Below the pieces are notes generated by a model that saw only the letters and a list, made by a program, of their open reading frames with translations, was not told the DNA's origin and ran no database searches. This document shows positions 36,019 to 44,277 of a DNA stretch of 64,000 nt, one piece after another. The position numbers and the translations under genes were made by a program. This stretch comes from JANQMY01 sp965227095 (GTDB taxonomy: Bacteria > Pseudomonadota > Alphaproteobacteria > JANQMY01). Location: assembly GCA_965227095.1 (NCBI GenBank), contig CBDDFL010000001.1, positions 3,100,001 to 3,164,000 on the forward strand, given 5' to 3'. Within the stretch, counting starts at the first letter, position 1. Each line of letters begins with the position of its first letter.

Positions 36019-36438
36019 TCAACTATTCCCCGGATCAACCCCCATGGATTTGAGAAACTCTTCTCCGGTTAGGCGCGGGTGGTCGCCCGCGAAATCATAT
36101 CCTTTGGGTTTCTCATCCACATAGATTTCACCGTCGAGAGAAAATTGATCCCCATCCTCGAAGGATCCGGTGCACATCAAGTACATTTCCGGTTCGAACA
36201 GATGGTAGAACAGACTTGTTCCGCAGTCTGAGCAAAACCCCCGCTCCGCCCACTCGGACGATTTGTAGGTCTTCAATTTCTCCTCACCGCCAAACGAGAT
36301 GTTTTTGACGGTGGCGGCCATGAGCGGGCCGCCGGTCCAATTGCGGCACATGCTGCAATGACAGGCATGCACATGGGGGTCCACCTCTTCCGCCTCGAAG
36401 GTGATGGCCCCACATAGGCATTTTCCTTTGGCAGACAT
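36019..36438 (-). CDS. GFA-family zinc protein (CENP-V/GFA fold)
   Basis: Member of the family named after glutathione-dependent formaldehyde-activating enzyme; most members have no proven activity. Zinc-binding cysteines are Cys7 and Cys9 (CLCG), Cys26, Cys28 and Cys31 (CHCSMC), and Cys69 and Cys72 (CSDCG). The ATG at 36438 has GGAG about 8 bases upstream and gives 139 residues, normal for the family; the frame extends upstream without a start that fits. It lies downstream of the P450 on the same strand, separated by a palindromic repeat. Confidence 0.85.
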   Translation of the reverse strand: MSAKGKCLCGAITFEAEEVDPHVHACHCSMCRNWTGGPLMAATVKNISFGGEEKLKTYKSSEWAERGFCSDCGTSLFYHLFEPEMYLMCTGSFEDGDQFSLDGEIYVDEKPKGYDFAGDHPRLTGEEFLKSMGVDPGNS

Positions 36439-36456
36439 TATGTTCTCCTCTGTTTG

Positions 36457-36483
36457 TTTCAATGGAGTCGGACCCCATTGAAA
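36457..36483. repeat. GGGTC-type palindrome, copy B
   Basis: TTTCAATGGAGTC, one central G, GACCCCATTGAAA: 13-bp arms with one mismatch. It lies 5 bases beyond the P450 stop and 18 bases before the GFA start. Confidence 0.8.
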
Positions 36484-36488
36484 ACGGC

Positions 36489-37811
36489 CTAAGTTCCCAA
36501 ATCCACTTCCAGCTTGTGGATGCCGTGGACGAAATTGCCGGGCAGAATATCGATCTTGCCGGTCCATTCAATGCGGGGGAAACGTTCAAGAATTTTTCGG
36601 TAGGCCACTTCCAACTGCATGGCGGCGATGCGCTGCCCCAAGCACACATGGGGGCCCAGGCCAAAGGCCAGGTGATCGTCCCTGTTCGGACGGTCAAGGT
36701 CGAACTGGTCCGGATTTGGGAACACCTCCGGGTCGCGGTTCGCCGCGCCGTAGAACAGCACCACTTTCTCGTTCTCGCCGATCTTCTGACCGCCAATTTC
36801 GGTGGGCTTCGTGGTGGTGCGGCGCATATGCATCACCGGCGAGACCATGCGCAACGCTTCCGGCACCATGAGCGGCCCGATTTCATCGGGATTGGCGATC
36901 AAGCGTTCCTTCACCTTCGGAAATTCCGTCAGCAGACGCATTGTTCCGGACAAGGAGTTTCGCGTGGTATCATTGCCCGCGAAGATAATCAGCAACCAGG
37001 CGCCGTCCAGGAATTCCTGGCTGAGCGGATCGCCATCCACTTCCGCCTGGGCAATCGCGGTCAGCAGGTCATCCCGGGGATTGGCGCGGCGGTCTTGCAG
37101 CACCCGTTCGCCATATTTGAACATGTCGTTGATGGTCCAATTGGCTTTGGTGATTTCCCAGATCAGTTGCAGCGACATGCCGTTGGCGCGCACCATGCCG
37201 GATATCCGCTCCAGCACATCCATCCATTTGCCGACTTTGTAGCGGTCCTGCTCATCCACGCCGAGCATTTCGCACAAGGTGAACAAGGGCAGCTTCTCGG
37301 AGAAGTGCTCGACCATGTCCACCACCGGCCCGCGCGCCTCCAAATCATCCAGCAACGCATCCACTTTCTGTTCCACCCGCGTCCTGAGCTGGGCCACATA
37401 ATCCGGCGTAAAGAAGGAGCGGTGCTGCATCCGCAGCTCGATGTGCTGAGGCCGGTCGAGGCAAATGAGCGTGTTGAGCGCGGCGCCGTACAAACGGCCT
37501 TTGCGCTGGACCGGCGTCCCATAACCGATATTGATGCCGCCCCGCTGGGACGAAAAGGTTTCGGGGTCCAGCTCCACCCGCTTAATGTCGTCATAGCGGG
37601 TCAGTGCCCAAAACCCCGCAAAATCCCGCTCATCGAACCAGGCCACCGGCGCCACTTCGCGTAACGCCCGATAATAGTGAAACGGATGGCCATTGGTCCA
37701 AGCATTCGGATCCGCCATATTGAAATGCCGAGGGGGTCTGAACGCCGCCGGATGGGCGGGCCGATCGTCTAAGCTGTCGATCCAAACGGTGTCGGTAACG
37801 GGTTTAAGCAC
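36489..37811 (-). CDS. Cytochrome P450
   Basis: Soluble bacterial haem monooxygenase that hydroxylates a hydrophobic substrate. The haem ligand is Cys390 in FGLGPHVCLGQR. The oxygen-activating I-helix motif is FAGNDTTRNS, and the K-helix ExxR is EALR before MVSPVMHMRR. The 440 residues are full length. The start is a GTG at 37811 with GAGGA 5 bases upstream. The overall look is that of lipid or terpene hydroxylases (CYP111/CYP124/CYP125-like groups), but the substrate cannot be set. No ferredoxin or reductase gene is beside it. Confidence 0.92.
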   Translation of the reverse strand: MLKPVTDTVWIDSLDDRPAHPAAFRPPRHFNMADPNAWTNGHPFHYYRALREVAPVAWFDERDFAGFWALTRYDDIKRVELDPETFSSQRGGINIGYGTPVQRKGRLYGAALNTLICLDRPQHIELRMQHRSFFTPDYVAQLRTRVEQKVDALLDDLEARGPVVDMVEHFSEKLPLFTLCEMLGVDEQDRYKVGKWMDVLERISGMVRANGMSLQLIWEITKANWTINDMFKYGERVLQDRRANPRDDLLTAIAQAEVDGDPLSQEFLDGAWLLIIFAGNDTTRNSLSGTMRLLTEFPKVKERLIANPDEIGPLMVPEALRMVSPVMHMRRTTTKPTEIGGQKIGENEKVVLFYGAANRDPEVFPNPDQFDLDRPNRDDHLAFGLGPHVCLGQRIAAMQLEVAYRKILERFPRIEWTGKIDILPGNFVHGIHKLEVDLGT

Positions 37812-38247
37812 TTTAATCCTCGCGAAAACATGATGATGGGGCGTCGACGCCGACTCACATTATCTCAGCGGGACTTGTCGCAAAAGTGAAACAGGCGTCA
37901 TTTTCCGGCCAACCGGCTCAAAAAACACCGGGTTCCCTAAGGGAACCGTACGGATGCCCCCGGACATCAGACTGCCCTTTGCGCCGCAAAACGCTTTCGA
38001 GGGGGGCCCGTCTTGGCTGGTCAAAAGCGCTGACAGACTTCCGGATCGAACGAATGGCCAAACCACTTGCAAACCAAGCCTTTTTGGCTATAGTGCCGCG
38101 CCTCGAGAGATCGTGGCCGTTGCCGTTTTGCGTGAGGCAAAATCAAGGGACATCCCAGCGTAACGGGCCATGGCGGAGACCCAACCTGGCGATAACAGCC
38201 GGGCCCTTCGTCCCACGATGGATCGTTTGAAGAGAAAAGGAAACCAT
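37812..38247. other. P450-rpsF intergenic region
   Basis: No gene is seen in 436 bases. The left part holds the P450 promoter region, including a perfect GGCGTCGACGCC palindrome. The right part contains the rpsF promoter and a leader of about 145 bases, long enough for regulatory RNA structure such as S6:S18 binding, though I cannot demonstrate one. Confidence 0.5.
38067..38094 (+). promoter_or_regulatory. Candidate promoter of the rpsF operon
   Basis: TTGCAA (38067-38072) and TATAGT (38089-38094) with a 16-base spacer. Transcription would start near 38101, giving a leader of about 145 bases before rpsF. Confidence 0.5.
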
Positions 38248-38712
38248 ATGGCTTTGTACGAGCACATTTTTGCTGCGCGTCAGGACATCTCTGCGCAGCA
38301 GGTCGAGACCCTGACCGAAGACTTCAAGAAAATCATCACGGACAATGGCGGCACGGTCGGCAAGACCGAAGCATGGGGCCTGAAGAACCTGTCCTTCCGG
38401 ATCAAGAAAAACCGGAAAGCACATTTCGTGTTGATGAATGTCGATGCCCCGGCGGCGGCCATCCAAGAATTGGAACGCCAAGAGCGCCTCAATGAAGACG
38501 TTATTCGCATTCTCACCATCAAAGTGGACGAGCTGGAAGAAGGCCCCTCCGCGATGATGCAAAGCCGCGGTGGCCGCGACGGCGATCGCCCACGCCGCGA
38601 CGGAGACCGGCGCCCGCCGCGCGATGGCGACCGGCGCCCTCCCCGTGACGATGCCCCGAAACCAGCGGCAAGCGCACCGGCTGACGCCGAAGCAGCGCCC
38701 GCCAGCGAATAA
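38248..38712 (+). CDS. rpsF: Ribosomal protein bS6 with an extended tail
   Basis: Small-subunit protein that pairs with bS18. The core (1-100) begins ALYEHIFAARQDISAQQ and has KAHFVLMNVDAP. The tail (101-154) is unusual: it repeats RDGDR three times between Arg and Pro residues, then turns to Ala, Pro, Glu. AAAAGGAAA lies just before the ATG at 38248; the frame is open upstream to 38170 but homology starts here. rpsR follows after 11 bases. Confidence 0.96.
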   Translation: MALYEHIFAARQDISAQQVETLTEDFKKIITDNGGTVGKTEAWGLKNLSFRIKKNRKAHFVLMNVDAPAAAIQELERQERLNEDVIRILTIKVDELEEGPSAMMQSRGGRDGDRPRRDGDRRPPRDGDRRPPRDDAPKPAASAPADAEAAPASE

Positions 38713-38723
38713 GGAGATCAAAA

Positions 38724-38981
38724 ATGGCTGAACGACCCGCAGGTGGTGGTGGCGGACAACGCCGTCCTTTCTTCCGTCGCCGGAAGACATGCCCGTTCTC
38801 TGGCGCCAACTCGCCGAAGATCGATTACAAAGACATTCGTTTGTTGCAGCGTTTCATATCCGAGCGCGGCAAAATCGTCCCCAGCCGGATCACGGCCGTT
38901 TCCGCGAAGAAACAGCGTGAATTAAGCCGGGCCATCAAACGCGCACGTTATCTGGGCTTGTTGCCCTATATCGTACGTTAG
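38724..38981 (+). CDS. rpsR: Ribosomal protein bS18
   Basis: Small-subunit protein. RRPFFRRRKTCPFSG, then IDYKDIRLLQRFISERGKI and the C-terminal SRAIKRARYLGLLPY are diagnostic. The 85 residues are normal, with a Gly-rich start. AAGGAGAT precedes the ATG. It is directly followed by rplI; the membrane-protein gene often found between rpsR and rplI in alphaproteobacteria is absent. Confidence 0.98.
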   Translation: MAERPAGGGGGQRRPFFRRRKTCPFSGANSPKIDYKDIRLLQRFISERGKIVPSRITAVSAKKQRELSRAIKRARYLGLLPYIVR

Positions 38982-39004
38982 TCTTGGGACGGAGGAACAG
39001 TTAG

Positions 39005-39637
39005 ATGCAAGTAGTATTGCTGGAACGCGTCGCTAAGCTCGGACAGATGGGCGACGTGGTCAATGTGAAAGACGGCTATGCCCGGAACTTTCTTCTGCCG
39101 CGCAAGAAGGCGTTGCGGGCAACCGCTGAAAACCTGGCGCATTTCGAAACCCAAAAGGCGCAACTGGAAGCGCGCAATTTGGAGCTGAAGAAAGAAGCCG
39201 AACAGGTCGCCGCGAAATTAGACGGTGAAACCTTTGTCATCATTCGCCAAGCCGGCGAAACCGGCCAACTATATGGCTCGGTCGCGTCGCGCGACATCGC
39301 GGCAGCCATCAGCGACGGCGGCGTGTCCGTGGAACGCGGCCAGATCACCATGGACAAGCCCATCAAAACCCTTGGTCTGCACGACGAAAAGGTGGTTCTC
39401 CACCCGGAAGTGAGTGTTAACGTTGTGGTCAACGTGGCCCGCTCCGAAGAAGAAGCGGAACGCCAAGCACGGGGCGAAGACGTCACCGCGCAAGTGGATG
39501 ACGAGGAAGACGAAGACGCCATTTCCGTGGAAGATGTCTTTGAAGACGAAGCCCAAGCTCAAGAAGCTTTAGGCGAAGACGGCGAAGGGGACGCGGACAG
39601 CGTATCTGCCGAGGAAGAAGAAACACCGGAAAGCTAA
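39005..39637 (+). CDS. rplI: Ribosomal protein bL9 with an acidic tail
   Basis: Large-subunit protein near the L1 stalk. The N domain begins QVVLLERVAKLGQMGDVVNVKDGYARNFLLP, followed by the long connecting helix and the C domain with GQLYGSVASRDIA. The family usually has about 150 residues; this one has 210, because a strongly acidic tail of about 60 residues (runs of Glu and Asp) is added. GGAGG lies 10 bases before the ATG. It ends the operon before a clear terminator. Confidence 0.97.
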   Translation: MQVVLLERVAKLGQMGDVVNVKDGYARNFLLPRKKALRATAENLAHFETQKAQLEARNLELKKEAEQVAAKLDGETFVIIRQAGETGQLYGSVASRDIAAAISDGGVSVERGQITMDKPIKTLGLHDEKVVLHPEVSVNVVVNVARSEEEAERQARGEDVTAQVDDEEDEDAISVEDVFEDEAQAQEALGEDGEGDADSVSAEEEETPES

Positions 39638-39671
39638 CGCTTTCGAACGCCCTTCTTCAGAACAGAGAATT

Positions 39672-39701
39672 AAAAGCCGTCGGATCTTCCGGCGGCTTTT
39701 T
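39672..39701 (+). terminator. Rho-independent terminator of rpsF-rpsR-rplI
   Basis: AAAAGCCGTCGGA, loop TC, TTCCGGCGGCTTTTT: a GC-rich stem with one G-T pair followed by a T run, 35 bases after the rplI stop. Confidence 0.85.
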
Positions 39702-39736
39702 CCGTTTCAAGGGACGTTGCGAGCGGCACCGGCCGC

Positions 39737-40333
39737 CTAAACCGTCTCATCCTTCGCCAATAGGAGCGTTGCCTTCACCACGTCCGCCAGTCGTGACCTG
39801 GAAGACCCCGGCAGATCACTGTCCAATGCATAGTCATGCAACAAGGCCTGTCCGGCGCGGGCGACGATGGCCGCCTTAAGCTTGGCCTTCGCCGGCGTAA
39901 CCCCCTGCTCCCGGTAATGGTCCACCAGCACTTGTTCAACGGCGTCGTCAAAGGATTTCAATTTCGCCTGAAGTGCCGGGGGACGCGGTGCCTCCGTATA
40001 CAGAAAATGATGCAGACGCGGCCGGGATTGGTGCACAGCCATGGCTTCTTCGAAAACAATTTCTATACGCGTCTTCAGGTCCAGGGCGCCGCTTTGAGCA
40101 AGGCGCGCAAGGATGTGGGCGCCCGCATCATCCACATGGCGTTCGGCAACCGCCGTCAGCACCTGCTCCTTGTTCTTGAACCATTCATATAAGCCGCCCA
40201 CCGACACATCCGCTTTTTGCGCCAGGGCATTCATACTGGTTTTGGTATAGCCCTTTTCGTCGAACAACATTTCCGCCGCGTCCAAAATGCGGTCGCGGGT
40301 CTCTTGGGCCCGTCTTTGTTGCGGGTGTTTCAT
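39737..40333 (-). CDS. TetR/AcrR family transcriptional regulator
   Basis: The helix-turn-helix is seen in TRDRILDAAEMLFDEKGYTKTSM and KADVSVGGLYEWFKNKEQVL. The ATG at 40333 gives 198 residues and begins MKHPQQRRAQETRDRI, a usual TetR start; the frame extends upstream to 40423 without a good site. It is divergent from a START-like protein/hydrolase pair. The gap contains two copies of CCGA-N7-TCGG exactly 21 bases apart, which is very probably its operator. Confidence 0.9.
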   Translation of the reverse strand: MKHPQQRRAQETRDRILDAAEMLFDEKGYTKTSMNALAQKADVSVGGLYEWFKNKEQVLTAVAERHVDDAGAHILARLAQSGALDLKTRIEIVFEEAMAVHQSRPRLHHFLYTEAPRPPALQAKLKSFDDAVEQVLVDHYREQGVTPAKAKLKAAIVARAGQALLHDYALDSDLPGSSRSRLADVVKATLLLAKDETV

Positions 40334-40415
40334 CTGCTTGTCGCGTGTCCTCAACTCGATACCAACCGATCCCCCGCTCACCCTATCAAACTTTTCGCCT
40401 GAAATCTCTTGAAAT

Positions 40416-40451
40416 CCGAACATATCTCGGTTATATCCGAATGATACTCGG
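40416..40451. promoter_or_regulatory. Tandem operator: two CCGA-N7-TCGG sites
   Basis: Sites at 40416-40430 and 40437-40451 each have perfect 4-bp half-sites, CCGA and TCGG, around 7 bases. They are spaced 21 bases start to start (two helical turns) and sit inside a 20-base direct repeat. They lie just upstream of TATAAA (40455-40460) and the START-like gene, and upstream of the TetR start on the other strand. Confidence 0.75.
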
Positions 40452-40478
40452 TTTTATAAAGGAGCGTTTTTACCCCAA

Positions 40479-40973
40479 ATGAACAGCAGAGGATTTCGTG
40501 GCTTTGAAGTGTCATCCACCATCAACGATGTGGAGATCGATGAGGTCTGGAACCGGATCGAAACATGGGACGGCGTCAATTACGAGCTTGGTCCGCTCAT
40601 TCGCATGTCCGCGCCTGCCGACTATCCGCGCGTGAGCGACATTCCACCGGATGGGATTGTGCATTTCACATCCTATATTTTGCTGTTCGGGTTCCTGCCG
40701 ATCGACGCCCATCGCTTTGGGTTGGTGGCTGTGGAAGCGCCTTATCTTTTCGATGAACGCTCCAGCAACAATATGATGCGTGTGTGGACCCACCGGCGAC
40801 ACCTTGAGACCGTGGCGGACGGGGTAAAGGTGACCGATCATTGTACGGTGCAAGCCAGATGGTTCATGCCCGGCGCGTTGATGACCTGGATCTACCGGCA
40901 GATCTTTAAACGGCGGCACCGCCGCCTGGTGCGCTATTTCCAACGGCGAGTGCCGTCATCCGACCATGCCTAA
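40479..40973 (+). CDS. START/SRPBCC-like protein of unknown function
   Basis: I do not recognise a named family. The 164 residues begin with beta-strand-like FRGFEVSSTINDVEIDEVWNRIETW and contain HFTSYILLFGFLPIDAHRFGLV and a run NNMMRVWTHRRHLETVADGVKVTDHC. This alternation of strands and final basic helix (IYRQIFKRRHRRLVRYFQ) resembles SRPBCC/START lipid-binding folds, but that is inference from pattern only. AAGGAG lies 15 bases upstream of the ATG. The last 8 bases overlap the hydrolase, so they are co-translated and probably repressed by the divergent TetR. Confidence 0.7.
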   Translation: MNSRGFRGFEVSSTINDVEIDEVWNRIETWDGVNYELGPLIRMSAPADYPRVSDIPPDGIVHFTSYILLFGFLPIDAHRFGLVAVEAPYLFDERSSNNMMRVWTHRRHLETVADGVKVTDHCTVQARWFMPGALMTWIYRQIFKRRHRRLVRYFQRRVPSSDHA

Positions 40974-41808
40974 GCCGCCCAATGCTTCCCTGACACAATG
41001 GGTGACCTTGCCGGATGGGCAAACACTTTACGTTCGCGATGAAGGAAACGGCCCTGCCGTTGTTTTCATTCACGGTCTGCCCGGCATCGCCAAGGACTTT
41101 TCACCCTTAATATCTAAGCTGTGCGATCGCTTTCGCTGCATTTCTTATGACCGCGCGGGCTATGGTGCATCCGCGCCCGCAGACAAAAAGCGCCCAGTGG
41201 GTATCGGCAAAAACGTCGAAGATCTGACGCGCCTGTTAGACACGTTGGATGTGCAACGCGTGGTGCTGATTGGATGGTCCTACGGCGGACATATCGCCCT
41301 TGCAGCTGCCCGCAACATGCCAACGCGCGTGACACGCGTCGTCCTGTTGGGATCGGCGGGCCCCCGTTTCCGGTTTCCCCCGACTTGGACGGATGTCCTG
41401 TTGTACCGCACCCCCATTGGCAAACTGATCCTTCGGATTCTCGTTCGATTAGGGCCAACGGTCTTTCGTGGCCCTCTCAATGCCGCCTATGGAAGCCGGG
41501 CGCCTCACACTGTTGTGGAAGACTTCTGGAAAGCAATCAGTCGGCCGGGCTCCCTCTCCCACTGGATTCGCGAAGCGTCTTGCTGGAATCCACGCGATCC
41601 CTCAATCAAAGACGTTCAACAACCCTGCCTCATTCTTCACGGCGATGCGGACACACGGGTTCCCCTTTCGGTGGCACGCGACCTTGCCGGTACTCTGGAA
41701 CATTCGACGCTGGTTGAAATTCCCGGGGCCGGCCATTGGCCTTTCGCCACCCACACCGATCTTGTGGAGTACCACATGCGGCAGTTTTTGAACGTGACAG
41801 AAACCTGA
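40966..41808 (+). CDS. Alpha/beta hydrolase
   Basis: Serine hydrolase of the alpha/beta fold. The oxyanion region is FIHGLPG, the nucleophile elbow is GWSYGG, and YDRAGYGAS lies between. The acid is expected in LHGDADTRVP and the histidine in GAGHWPF. The 280 residues are full length. It overlaps the START-like gene by 8 bases, an arrangement that suggests the two act on the same small molecule. The substrate is unknown; esterase, lactonase and haloperoxidase-like enzymes share this fold. Confidence 0.88.
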   Translation: MPKPPNASLTQWVTLPDGQTLYVRDEGNGPAVVFIHGLPGIAKDFSPLISKLCDRFRCISYDRAGYGASAPADKKRPVGIGKNVEDLTRLLDTLDVQRVVLIGWSYGGHIALAAARNMPTRVTRVVLLGSAGPRFRFPPTWTDVLLYRTPIGKLILRILVRLGPTVFRGPLNAAYGSRAPHTVVEDFWKAISRPGSLSHWIREASCWNPRDPSIKDVQQPCLILHGDADTRVPLSVARDLAGTLEHSTLVEIPGAGHWPFATHTDLVEYHMRQFLNVTET

Positions 41809-42192
41809 TCTCGTAACGGCGCGAGAAACCAGTGACGTCACCCGGAAAGGCAATTGCCGATACAAAGTCTGCCGCAGGCGGCGCTCGTGTTTTTCGAAGG
41901 CGAAGGCCGACCGGCACACCAAGCCGCTTTTCATTCAGGAACGATTCGGTTTTGACCGCGAACCATCTTTGGCGGTTACCGAATCCCTTCAAAAAGTGCT
42001 GGGTATTTAAGCGGTCGATTGCCTTTTTGCACAATACTTCAACATGATTACTTTTTTATCACAAAGTTCTACTTTTTTGATTGCGCGCCCCGATGTCTTC
42101 CCTTACGCAAGGGTCAGCGCACCATTCGAGTGCGCTTTATCAAAGAGGAAGTGTCCGGTTCATTCCTAACCTCTATTTTTGGAGAGATAGAC
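41809..42192. other. Intergenic region before urcA-like gene 1
   Basis: No gene is seen in 384 bases. A short hairpin TCTCG..CGAGA follows the hydrolase stop closely and may be part of a terminator. The region becomes A/T rich from about 42030, and GGAGAG lies 8 bases before the next ATG. No strong promoter was identified. Confidence 0.4.
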
Positions 42193-42504
42193 ATGATCCG
42201 AGTATCGACTGCCATAACGGCATTTGTATTTGCTGTTTCAACCAGCGCTTTGGCCGGCGAGTCCATTCAGTACAAGCGTTCCAATCTTACCGACGGCGCC
42301 TATGTCGAAAGCGTCTACGATGACATTTACCACGCAGCTAAGCGTACCTGCGGGTATACGTATAACGGCAGACCCATGAGCGACTTTGCAAAGCGATCCT
42401 GCATCAAGTCGTCAATCGAAGCTGCCGTGTCAAAGATTGACCATCCTAGTTTGACGGCCTATTCCACCAAGGCCGTGAAAGAGATAATGCTTGCCGCTAA
42501 ATAG
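42193..42504 (+). CDS. UrcA family protein, copy 1
   Basis: Small secreted protein of the UrcA family, whose function is not known. A signal peptide (MIRVSTAITAFVFAVSTSAL, cut after LAG or AG) is followed by the family pattern: Y-x-R near 27, YVESVYDDIYHAAKRTC, and a second Cys. Cys53 and Cys70 probably form a disulphide. The 103 residues match the second copy at 43715 almost residue for residue in the motif positions. The ATG at 42193 has GGAGAG upstream; the open frame before it is not coding. Confidence 0.85.
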   Translation: MIRVSTAITAFVFAVSTSALAGESIQYKRSNLTDGAYVESVYDDIYHAAKRTCGYTYNGRPMSDFAKRSCIKSSIEAAVSKIDHPSLTAYSTKAVKEIMLAAK

Positions 42505-42594
42505 CGGTCCAAACATGTTCTAAGAATGCACGGCTGTGGGCCGTGTTCCGCGATCCGCCGGGTCTGAATTCGGCGGATCGTACCAAACGCGCAA

Positions 42595-42981
42595 TCATAA
42601 GCCCGCACTGCGATTGGCAAGGTAAAGAACCACGGCGCCACCCAAAGCGATTGTTGCGACGATATCCGCGATGACGATTGACGAGAGCGCTCCACTCGGA
42701 TCGCCTACTCCGTATACAAACCAAAAAAAAGAACCAACGCTGATCGCCGCCGCAATAAATGCGATGGGCTGCATTGCCGGCATAAAGGCCGCATAGGCGA
42801 AAAATCCCCCTAAAATGCCGAACATGACCGCGCGGTGGCGCATCAGAATCTCAAGCGTCGGGTCTGAAATTGACGTCGCATAGAGTGCGTTCACCCGCTC
42901 CACGCCGATTGCCCCAACGAGCGGCAAGAGATGGATGATCGCAACAATCAACATGAGACCTGTGATAATGCGTTCTGTCAT
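42595..42981 (-). CDS. Four-helix integral membrane protein
   Basis: The 128 residues form four hydrophobic helices: MTERIITGLMLIVAIIHLLP, FGILGGFFAYAAFMPA, IAFIAAAISVGSFFWFVYG and IVIADIVATIALGGAVVLYL. Conserved-looking loop residues are DPTLEILMRHRAVMFG. Proteins like this are sometimes annotated as phosphopantetheine adenylyltransferase, but there is no nucleotidyltransferase motif here, so I leave it unnamed. The ATG at 42981 has GAGGAGGG 5 bases upstream. It is divergent from the MaoC gene. Confidence 0.75.
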   Translation of the reverse strand: MTERIITGLMLIVAIIHLLPLVGAIGVERVNALYATSISDPTLEILMRHRAVMFGILGGFFAYAAFMPAMQPIAFIAAAISVGSFFWFVYGVGDPSGALSSIVIADIVATIALGGAVVLYLANRSAGL

Positions 42982-43062
42982 GGCGCCCTCCTCTATCGCG
43001 GGCCAATTTGACCGCCCCGGCAAAAACCGCAATTACTGCAGGCGTAATAAGGAGGGGAAACG

Positions 43063-43497
43063 ATGCTCTATTTCGATGACATTCCGGTGGGATACAAAAG
43101 CCATGTGGGGTCTTACGACCTCACCAAGGACGAAATCATCGAAGTGGCCACCAGATGGGATCCGCAGCCCTTTCACATTGATGAGGAGGCCGCGAAAGCG
43201 TCTGTATTTGGGGGGCTGGTAGCGTCGTCGGTTCACCTCTTCGCGATCCTGACGCGCCTCTTCTTCGATCATGAGGATCGGATCCAAACATTGGCCATGC
43301 TGTCAAAAGATGGGATCAAGCTGCCCCACCCCGCACGCGCCGGTGACACGCTGCACTATCACACGGAATGTACGCAGGCGAAGCAGACCTCAAATCCGAA
43401 ACGGGGCATCATCACCCTGGCGGACACGTTGACCAACCAAAACGGTGAGGCGGTGCTGACCCAAACCGTGACCCTTATGGTGGCTCGAATCCCTTAG
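43063..43497 (+). CDS. MaoC family dehydratase
   Basis: Hot-dog fold (R)-hydratase, acting on an enoyl-CoA or similar thioester. The hydratase 2 motif is visible with Asp33 and His38 in RWDPQPFHIDEEAA, followed by FGGLVASSVH. The 144 residues are normal. AGGAGG lies 8 bases before the ATG. Neighbours do not define the substrate, but the region also has a crotonase and an SDR. Confidence 0.9.
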   Translation: MLYFDDIPVGYKSHVGSYDLTKDEIIEVATRWDPQPFHIDEEAAKASVFGGLVASSVHLFAILTRLFFDHEDRIQTLAMLSKDGIKLPHPARAGDTLHYHTECTQAKQTSNPKRGIITLADTLTNQNGEAVLTQTVTLMVARIP

Positions 43498-43548
43498 AGG
43501 ATCACTGTTGGGTTGTTCAAAACCCTCAATTTTTTGCATAAATCTGCG

Positions 43549-43562
43549 ATTTTGCGCAAAAT
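43549..43562. promoter_or_regulatory. Perfect 14-bp palindrome upstream of urcA-like gene 2
   Basis: ATTTTGCGCAAAAT, about 150 bases before the second UrcA gene and 50 bases after the MaoC stop. It is a possible operator or weak terminator; the sequence alone does not decide. Confidence 0.4.
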
Positions 43563-43714
43563 TATGGTCTCAATGGATATTTTTCCACGCAATGGCAAAA
43601 AGTCCTTGCCGAGCCAAACTTGCGCCCTAGCTCTTCACCAACGCGACAACAAGATCGCGAAAATCATGAGGAAATGCCCGGATCATTTTTGACCTTAATT
43701 GTGGACAGACATAA

Positions 43715-44029
43715 ATGACCCGTACCATTTCTTTAGTAGCCGCATTCGTTCTGCTGGGCGCTTCCGCAGCTTTTGCCGGCAAAACCGTCGAATATGACCG
43801 CGCGAGTTTGGACCGCGCTGACTATGTGGAAAGCGTTTTTCGCCAAATCTACAGCGCCGCAAAGAAGCAATGCATTCGCGAGAAAACCGATGCCCCTCTC
43901 GGATTGCGGTACCGCAATGCGTGTAAGCGCGATGCGATCGACGCGGCTGTCGCTGAAATCAACCACCCCAAATTGACCGCGTATGCCAATAACGCCGTAC
44001 GAACGATGATGGTTGGCGGAGGCCAGTAA
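43715..44029 (+). CDS. UrcA family protein, copy 2
   Basis: Paralogue of the protein at 42193. It has a signal peptide (MTRTISLVAAFVLLGASAAF, cut after AFAG), then the motif YVESVFRQIYSAAKKQC. Cys53 and Cys70 fall at exactly the same positions as in copy 1, and both end with IxHPxLTAYxxxAV. The 104 residues are followed by a strong terminator, so it is a single-gene transcript. There is no good ribosome site before the ATG. The function is unknown. Confidence 0.87.
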   Translation: MTRTISLVAAFVLLGASAAFAGKTVEYDRASLDRADYVESVFRQIYSAAKKQCIREKTDAPLGLRYRNACKRDAIDAAVAEINHPKLTAYANNAVRTMMVGGGQ

Positions 44030-44056
44030 GGACGCCTCACGTACCGTTTCTTTCGG

Positions 44057-44088
44057 AAAAAGCGCTCTCCCCCGAGAGCGCTTTTTTT
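44057..44088 (+). terminator. Rho-independent terminator of urcA-like gene 2
   Basis: AAAAAGCGCTCTC, loop CCCC, GAGAGCGCTTTTTTT: a near-perfect stem with a T run, 27 bases after the stop. Confidence 0.95.
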
Positions 44089-44277
44089 GGGCTGTATCCG
44101 CCAAGGCGGTGACCATAGGGCGCGACATTTTTTCATGCCCGCTAGAAAGGATGGTCCTGGCCGGTCATTCACCCTTTTCAAAGGGATTTACGTGCATATG
44201 GCCAATAGCAATTTTGGTTTGAACAGGCTACAAAGCCGTCAACCAATTCACCCTGTCATATGTAAGGAGTGCACCTC

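Noticed and set aside
36462..37664. Long open frame (400 codons) on the plus strand
   Set aside because: Antisense to the P450 gene, which has all P450 motifs; rich in His and Gln, as is usual for shadow frames.
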